From positions 1-36,967 of the forward strand of contig CAMCVN010000019.1 in assembly GCA_945881845.1 (NCBI GenBank): a DNA stretch of 36,967 nt. Direction: 5' to 3'. The DNA is from Bifidobacterium breve. GTDB lineage: Bacteria > Actinomycetota > Thermoleophilia > Solirubrobacterales > Solirubrobacteraceae. How positions within the stretch are numbered: the first letter of the stretch is position 1; every line of letters begins with the position of its first letter. Under the pieces are notes generated by a model. The model did no database searches, was not told the origin of the DNA, and was given only the letters and a program-made list of their open reading frames with translations. A program made the position numbers and the translations under genes. Below are positions 31,065 through 36,967 of this stretch, piece by piece.

Positions 31065-31570
31065 GCAGCCGGTTGAGCAGCGGAACAGTCAACAGCGACT
31101 TCGTTGGCCGGCAGAATCTTGGCCCAACACTCGGCAAGCGCTTGCTGCTCGGAAGCGGTCAGGTTGCTGAGGAATACGCGTCGCACTCCTTCAAGGTGGG
31201 TTGGGCGCGCGGCGATGAGACGCTCTCGGCCAGCGGGCGTCAGTCGCGCGAATGATCCGCGCGCGTCGCTTGGGCAGGACTCGCGAACGAGCATCCCGTC
31301 ACGCGCCAACCGATCGACCAGCCGCGTCAATCCGCTGCGACTCAGCACGGCCAATTGGGCTAAGTCAGACATCCGCAGCCGACCATCTTCAGCGTTGTCG
31401 AGGTGCAGCAGTACCTCGTACGAGCTGAGCGAAATTCCGTGCTGGCTGAGCAGCTCGGCGTCGAGCGACTTGGTGATGGCGGAGTGTGCCCGCAGCATCC
31501 CTCGCCAAGCCAACACCTCACGGCCGTTGAGCGTTAGATCCAATGTCGCTGATGAGCTTGAGCTGGCCAC
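31061..31570 (-). CDS. MarR-family transcriptional regulator
   Basis: This winged-helix regulator of about 169 residues has the recognition region MSDLAQLAVLSRSGLTRLVDRLARDGML. The wing SCPSDARGSFARLTPAGRERL follows, and flanking helices serve for dimerisation. GTG at 31570 is preferred; a TTG at 31621 would add 17 basic residues and enter the intergenic region. It is divergent from a glyoxalase-fold dioxygenase gene, resembling the MhqR-type arrangement in which a MarR protein controls quinone-detoxifying dioxygenases. It is also coupled to the downstream zinc peptidase gene. Confidence 0.88.
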   Translation of the reverse strand: MASSSSSATLDLTLNGREVLAWRGMLRAHSAITKSLDAELLSQHGISLSSYEVLLHLDNAEDGRLRMSDLAQLAVLSRSGLTRLVDRLARDGMLVRESCPSDARGSFARLTPAGRERLIAARPTHLEGVRRVFLSNLTASEQQALAECWAKILPANEVAVDCSAAQPAA

Positions 31571-31666
31571 AGGAAGTCGTCTCCGATCGATCCTTACGGT
31601 AGCACCGCGCCCCTGCGGCAAAACGATCGGAACTCGAATCTACTGCGGCCACGCTAGGCTCGCTGA

Positions 31667-32587
31667 ATGGCTCTCGAAGGTATCCACCACATCACCGCCA
31701 TTACCGGCGATGCCCAAGCAAACGTTGATTTCTACGCCGGCGTAATGGGTTTGAGAATGGTCAAGCAGACGGTCAACTTTGACGATCCTTCGGCCTACCA
31801 CCTTTACTTCGCCGACGAGCAGGCAAACCCCGGCGCGGCGCTGACCTTCTTCGAGTACCCGGGCGCCGCCCCCGGCCTTCCAGGCGCCGGCATGGTGCAC
31901 ACGATTATCTGGCGAGTCGGCTCTGCTGAGGCGCTCGATTTCTGGGAAGCGCGGCTGCGCGCCGCCGAAATGTCGGTCCTGCACGAGGACGACATGCTGA
32001 GCTTCTGCGACCCCGAAGGACTTGCCTACCAGCTCGTCATTGACGACAGCGACGACGCTCCGCTCAGCGCCGCGTCGCCGGAGATTCCGGCCGAGTTTGC
32101 GCTGCGCGGCTTCGGTGGAGTCCGCGCCTACGCGCAGCAGCCGGAGGCAAGCGCCGAGCTACTGCGGGCGCTCGGCTTCGCTGCCGACGGCGACCAGCGA
32201 AGCTGGCTGCTGAGCGGTGACGAACGTAGCGCGACCCTGAGCTACGACGAACCGCCGGCCGACGCGCCGCGGCCCGGAGCAGGGACGATCCACCACGTTG
32301 CATGGTCGGCCGCCGACGACGCCGAGCTAGATGGCTGCATCGCGCAGGCCAACGGCGCTGGTGCGCAGCCGACAGGAATCATTGACCGCCAGTACTTCCA
32401 TTCAATCTACTTCCGCGAGCCAAGCGGCGTGCTCTTTGAGGTCGCCAGCCGCGACCTCGGCTTCACGATCGACGAGCCGCTCGATCAGCTCGGTCTCACA
32501 CTCCAGCTGCCGGAGCAGCACGAGCAGTACCGAGATCAGATAAAGCTGACGCTGACGCCGCTGATCAACCCTCGCGCCGGCGCTTAG
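31667..32587 (+). CDS. VOC-family ring-cleaving dioxygenase, MhqO-like
   Basis: The 306-residue protein has two glyoxalase/bleomycin-resistance (VOC) modules. The first begins GIHHITAITGDAQANVDFY, and the second carries GTIHHVAWSA and GVLFEVASRDLGF, with the metal-ligand His and Glu in the expected places. The family includes the Bacillus MhqO/MhqA/MhqE hydroquinone-linked dioxygenases. Substrate preference is inferred from family and from the divergent MarR gene. Its TAG overlaps the TAA of convergent gpmI. Confidence 0.87.
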   Translation: MALEGIHHITAITGDAQANVDFYAGVMGLRMVKQTVNFDDPSAYHLYFADEQANPGAALTFFEYPGAAPGLPGAGMVHTIIWRVGSAEALDFWEARLRAAEMSVLHEDDMLSFCDPEGLAYQLVIDDSDDAPLSAASPEIPAEFALRGFGGVRAYAQQPEASAELLRALGFAADGDQRSWLLSGDERSATLSYDEPPADAPRPGAGTIHHVAWSAADDAELDGCIAQANGAGAQPTGIIDRQYFHSIYFREPSGVLFEVASRDLGFTIDEPLDQLGLTLQLPEQHEQYRDQIKLTLTPLINPRAGA

Positions 32588-34101
32588 GAATCGATCAAGG
32601 AACTGCCGGTCATCTCGGCCGGCTGCTCGATCCCGAGTAGTTCCAACAAGGTCGGCGCGACGTCGGCGAGAATCCCGCCGGAGCGCAGTTTGATGCCCTC
32701 GCGCGTGACGATTAGCGGAACCTGATTGAGCGAGTGGGCAGTGTTCGCTGAGCCGTCATCGTTGAGCATCTGCTCAGCGTTTCCGTGGTCGGCGGTAATC
32801 ACCAGCTCGCCTCCACTGGCCTCAACGGCAGCGACGATTTCAGCAAGGCAGCGGTCAACGGTTTCGATCGCCTCGACTGCGGCGGGAATGACCCCGGTAT
32901 GGCCAACCATGTCGGGGTTGGCGAAGTTGATGATCGCGAACTCCGGCTGCTCTTCCTTCCATGCGGCGACGAACTTGTCGGCAGCGCCCTGAGCACTCAT
33001 CTGCGGGCTCTCGTCGTAGGTCGCAACTTCACGGTTGGAGGGCACGAGCTCTCGCCGCTCGCCACTCTGCGGGTGCTCCTCGCCACCGGCAAAGAAGTAG
33101 GTGACGTGCGGATACTTCTCGGTCTCAGCTACGTGGAGCTGGCGCCCACCATCTGCCGCGATCACCTGCGGCAGCGTGACCGAAGGGCGCTCGGGTTCGA
33201 AGGCCACGGCGTAGGGCCAACCCTCCTCGTACTCGGTCAGGCAGTTGTAATTGGTCACCGGTACGGCGCCGCCGCGATCAACGGAGGAGAAGGCCGGGTC
33301 GCAGAGCGCGCGCGTGATTTCGCGCATCCGGTCGGGGCGGAAGTTGAAGGCGATCACGCTGTCACCGGGCTCAAGTGCAGCCGGATCCCCGATCACGGTC
33401 GCGGCTATGAACTCGTCGGTTTCGCCGCGCTGATAGGCGGCGCGGGCGGCGCTGACGGCGCTCGGCTCGTGGTGCTGGCCACGGCCGTGAGCGAGCAGGT
33501 CATAGGCGGTCTGCACGCGCTCCCAGCGTTGGTCGCGATCCATCGCGTAGAAGCGGCCGATCACGCTGGCGATCCGGGCGTTGCCCGCCGCCTCGCACCA
33601 GTCGCCGACGGCGGCCAAGTAATCCTCGGCGCCGTGTGGGTCGCTGTCGCGCCCATCTGTGAAGGCATGCACGAAGACCTCCGCTACTCCAAGATCGCGG
33701 GCCATTCGAATCAGCGCCTCAATGTGTTCGATGCTGGAGTGGACGCCACCATCGCTGACGAGGCCGATCAGGTGGAGGCGACTACTTGAGCGCATCGCGC
33801 TCACGAGCACCGAGTTCTCGTCGAAGAGTCCGGCCTCGAGCGCATCATCGATCCGCGTTAGATCCTGACGAATCACTGAACCTGCGCCAAGATTGAGGTG
33901 GCCGACCTCGCTGTTGCCCATCTGCCCGTCGGGCAACCCGACGGCGCGCCCGCAGGCTGTCAGCTCGGTGTGCGGGTAGCGCTCCCAGAGCGCATCGAAG
34001 ACCGGCGTCTGCGCCTGCTCAACCGCGTTCCCCGGCCCTGCCGGCGCCAAGCCCCAGCCGTCGAGGATCACAAGGCAGGCCGCGCGGGCAGCGGCGCTCA
34101 A
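32584..34101 (-). CDS. gpmI: Cofactor-independent phosphoglycerate mutase
   Basis: The 505-residue, two-manganese iPGM interconverts 3- and 2-phosphoglycerate. The nucleophile Ser is in GQMGNSEVGHLNLGAG near the N-terminus. Metal-site segments include the N-terminal LVILDGWG, the HAFTDGRDSDP substrate-site block, and the later NFANPDMVGHTG and ITADHGNAEQM. The start is TTG, overlapping the tpiA TGA by four bases. It is the last gene of the glycolytic operon; finding it here rather than secG or ppc is less common. Confidence 0.96.
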   Translation of the reverse strand: MSAAARAACLVILDGWGLAPAGPGNAVEQAQTPVFDALWERYPHTELTACGRAVGLPDGQMGNSEVGHLNLGAGSVIRQDLTRIDDALEAGLFDENSVLVSAMRSSSRLHLIGLVSDGGVHSSIEHIEALIRMARDLGVAEVFVHAFTDGRDSDPHGAEDYLAAVGDWCEAAGNARIASVIGRFYAMDRDQRWERVQTAYDLLAHGRGQHHEPSAVSAARAAYQRGETDEFIAATVIGDPAALEPGDSVIAFNFRPDRMREITRALCDPAFSSVDRGGAVPVTNYNCLTEYEEGWPYAVAFEPERPSVTLPQVIAADGGRQLHVAETEKYPHVTYFFAGGEEHPQSGERRELVPSNREVATYDESPQMSAQGAADKFVAAWKEEQPEFAIINFANPDMVGHTGVIPAAVEAIETVDRCLAEIVAAVEASGGELVITADHGNAEQMLNDDGSANTAHSLNQVPLIVTREGIKLRSGGILADVAPTLLELLGIEQPAEMTGSSLIDS

Positions 34102-34853
34102 GTCGCTACCGCTCCAACGATCGCCGCGAACGATTCGGGCTCCAGCGAGGCGCCGCCAACTAGTGCCCCGTCGACGTCAGGCAAGGCGAGCAGTTCGGTC
34201 GCGTTGTCGGCTTTGACGGAGCCACCGTAAAGAATCCTCACCGACTCGCTGGCAGCGGCATCGATTGCAGCTACGCGTGAGCGAATGAAGGCACAGGCGT
34301 CCTGGGCCTGCTCGGCGGTAGCAACAGCGCCGGTACCGATCGCCCAGATCGGCTCGTAGGCAATCACCAGCGCAGCGAGCGCCTCGGCATCGATCAGCGC
34401 GAGGCCGCGATCAAGCTGATGGGTCAGAACGGCCTCTGTCTGTTCGTCTGCGCGCTGCTGCTCTGTTTCGCCGACGCAGAGAATTGCGGCCAGGCCAGCT
34501 TTGCGGGCGGCGAGCAGCTTCTCGGCCAGCACGGCGTCGGTCTCGTTGAAGTACTCGCGGCGCTCGGAGTGACCGAGGACAACGCCGTGAACGTCAATCT
34601 CATTCAGCATCGAAGCGCTGATCTCACCGGTGTAAGCGCCCTCTGGAGCCTCGTGCATGTTCTGCGCGTAAACCTCGACGCGTGAGCCGCGTGTTGAATC
34701 AACCATCGCCTGCAGGTCGGTGTAGGGAACACAGATCCCAACCTCAACCCCGTCGGCCGCATAGAGCAGCGGCAGAAGGCCGGAGATGAAGCGCTCCGAC
34801 TGGGCGATTGTCTTGTGCATCTTCCAGTTACCGGCGATCAGTGGTGTTCTCAT
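34098..34853 (-). CDS. tpiA: Triose-phosphate isomerase
   Basis: The 251-residue TIM barrel has the substrate Lys in AGNWKMHKT, the catalytic His in VVLGHSERREYF and the catalytic Glu in AYEPIWAIGTG, followed by the mobile loop. The phosphate-gripping ILYGGSVKADN and VDGALVGGASL close the barrel. The ATG overlaps the pgk stop by four bases. Confidence 0.97.
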   Translation of the reverse strand: MRTPLIAGNWKMHKTIAQSERFISGLLPLLYAADGVEVGICVPYTDLQAMVDSTRGSRVEVYAQNMHEAPEGAYTGEISASMLNEIDVHGVVLGHSERREYFNETDAVLAEKLLAARKAGLAAILCVGETEQQRADEQTEAVLTHQLDRGLALIDAEALAALVIAYEPIWAIGTGAVATAEQAQDACAFIRSRVAAIDAAASESVRILYGGSVKADNATELLALPDVDGALVGGASLEPESFAAIVGAVAT

Positions 34854-36022
34854 GACAATGCCTCCACGGCGGGGAGCGTGGCTCCCTCGATCAGTTCAAG
34901 CGTCGCCCCTCCCCCGGTTGATAGATGAGTGACGCGATCTTCAAGTCCAAACTGGGCCAGCGCGGCGGCGCTGTCGCCGCCGCCAACGACGCTCGTTCCC
35001 GGGCATGCCGCAACGGCCTCGGCGACGGCGCGTGTGCCGGCCGCAAACGGTTCCATCTCAAAGGCTCCCATCGGCCCGTTCCAGAAGACGCTGCCGGCTG
35101 TCAGAATCAGCTCGCTGTACGCGGCCGAGCTCTTCGGCCCGATGTCGAGCCCCATCCAACCCTCAGGAACGTCAACCCCATCAAGCTCGCGAATCTCCGT
35201 CTCGGCACTGAACTGCTTGCCGATCACGAGGTCTGTTGGCAGCAGCAACTTCGTGCCGCGCTGCTGCGCTTCAGCCAGCACGCCGCGGGCCGGTTCGATG
35301 TCGTCCTCAGAGCAGAGCGAGTTGCCGATCTTGTGGCCTTGCGCGGCAAAGAAGGGAAAGCACATAGCGCCGCCGATCAGAATTGCGTCGGCGCGCTCGA
35401 GGAAGGCGTTTAGAACGCCGATCTTGTCGCTCACCTTGGCGCCGCCGACGATTGCGACCAGCGGCCGCGGCGGGTCGGCGAGAATCTCGGTGATCGTCTC
35501 AACCTCGCGCTGAAGCAGCAGGCCGGCGGCGCTCAGCTCGACCTGATCAACGATGCCAACGTTGGAGGCGTGGGCGCGGTGTGATGCGCCGAAGGCGTCG
35601 TCAACGTAAACGTCAGCTAGCGCGGCGTAGGCGGCGGCCAGCTCAGGGTCGTTCTTCGTCTCGCCCGCCTCGAAGCGAACGTTCTCGAGCATCAGAATCT
35701 CGCCCGGAGCGAGCCCCTCGGCAATCGCCTGCACCTCATCACCGACGACCGAGCGCGCGAGCTTTACGCGCCAGCCGGTCAGTTCGGTCAGGCGGTCGGC
35801 GGCCGGCTGCAGCGAGCAGCTCGGGTCGACTCCGCTCGGGCGACCGAGGTGGGAGGCGAGAACGAGAGAACAATCCCGCTCCAGCAGGTACTTCAGCGTC
35901 GGCAGTGCGGCGCGGATCCGCGCGTCGTCGGTGACGTGACCGTTCTCGTCGAGCGGAACATTGAAATCAACGCGCACGAGGACCGTTCGCTCGGCGACGT
36001 CGATCTCGTCAAGCGTGCGCAC
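34850..36022 (-). CDS. pgk: Phosphoglycerate kinase
   Basis: The 390-residue two-domain kinase has the N-terminal substrate site VLVRVDFNVPLDENG, the SHLGRPSG loop and the ENVRFEAGETKND block. The nucleotide domain has VGGAKVSDKIGVL and the C-terminal GGGDSAAAL and STGGGATLELIEG. The start is GTG at 36020-36022. It is six bases downstream of gap. Confidence 0.97.
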   Translation of the reverse strand: MRTLDEIDVAERTVLVRVDFNVPLDENGHVTDDARIRAALPTLKYLLERDCSLVLASHLGRPSGVDPSCSLQPAADRLTELTGWRVKLARSVVGDEVQAIAEGLAPGEILMLENVRFEAGETKNDPELAAAYAALADVYVDDAFGASHRAHASNVGIVDQVELSAAGLLLQREVETITEILADPPRPLVAIVGGAKVSDKIGVLNAFLERADAILIGGAMCFPFFAAQGHKIGNSLCSEDDIEPARGVLAEAQQRGTKLLLPTDLVIGKQFSAETEIRELDGVDVPEGWMGLDIGPKSSAAYSELILTAGSVFWNGPMGAFEMEPFAAGTRAVAEAVAACPGTSVVGGGDSAAALAQFGLEDRVTHLSTGGGATLELIEGATLPAVEALS

Positions 36023-36028
36023 CGACGG

Positions 36029-36967
<939 letters not shown>

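Noticed and set aside
32785-33789. Plus-strand open frame of 334 codons inside gpmI
   Set aside because: Antisense shadow of a conserved enzyme gene, without motifs.

Overview
The window reads as a single stretch of chromosome from a high-GC actinobacterium. The best guess is class Thermoleophilia (Solirubrobacterales/Gaiellales-like). That placement is inference from gene content: an ImuB/DUF6504/DnaE2 mutasome, LexA boxes of the Gram-positive form CGAAC-N4-GTTCG, a DUF4333 lipoprotein, actinobacterial SecG, and a Ccm (System I) cytochrome c maturation set. Genes are very tightly packed, with many 4-base start/stop overlaps and three convergent pairs whose stop codons overlap. There is no integrase, transposase, phage gene or CRISPR array. 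No gene-free stretch exceeds 300 bases, and the longest one (5612-5823) carries a riboswitch.

Layout. 1-6.4 kb: the tail of a YyaL-type (DUF255) gene, an MMPL transporter, an aldo/keto reductase, glutamine synthetase, an RlpA-like wall protein behind a c-di-AMP riboswitch, and a membrane-anchored cytochrome c. 6.4-15.0 kb (minus strand): an SOS region with lexA plus a coupled zinc-ribbon gene, the RNase P RNA, a GNAT acetyltransferase, imuB, DUF6504, a prepilin-like secreted protein and dnaE2. LexA boxes lie in front of lexA, imuB and dnaE2. 15.1-17.8 kb: tRNA-Leu(GAG), an iron-type alcohol dehydrogenase, a CapA-like lipoprotein and secG. 17.8-23.4 kb: cytochrome c maturation in two blocks, ccmE-ccmF-ccmI-like (minus) and ccmG-ccmH-ccdA (plus), separated by a YggU-family gene, a DUF4333 lipoprotein and tRNA-Gly(CCC). 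23.4-31.6 kb: argS, rlmH, an M48/Ste24-like protease, a phosphoesterase, a Thr-rich lipoprotein, a membrane Ser/Thr kinase, tgt, a YugP-like protease and a MarR regulator. 31.7-37 kb: a glyoxalase-fold dioxygenase, then the glycolytic operon gap-pgk-tpiA-gpmI (minus), with gap cut by the window edge.

How the parts work together. LexA probably represses itself with its zinc-ribbon partner, plus imuB-DUF6504 and dnaE2, giving inducible mutagenic translesion synthesis. The Ccm genes, the CcdA-CcmG-CcmH thiol relay and the cytochrome c belong to one respiratory theme. Four glycolytic enzymes are translationally coupled. Most of the window is core metabolism.

The most notable observations are: a CcmE whose heme-binding His is replaced by Cys in a CxxxF motif while CcmG and CcmH are both present; a prepilin-like gene inside the SOS mutasome locus; the lexA-zinc-ribbon pair directly upstream of rnpB; and a GGGCTA hexamer repeat that supplies the stop codons of two convergent genes.
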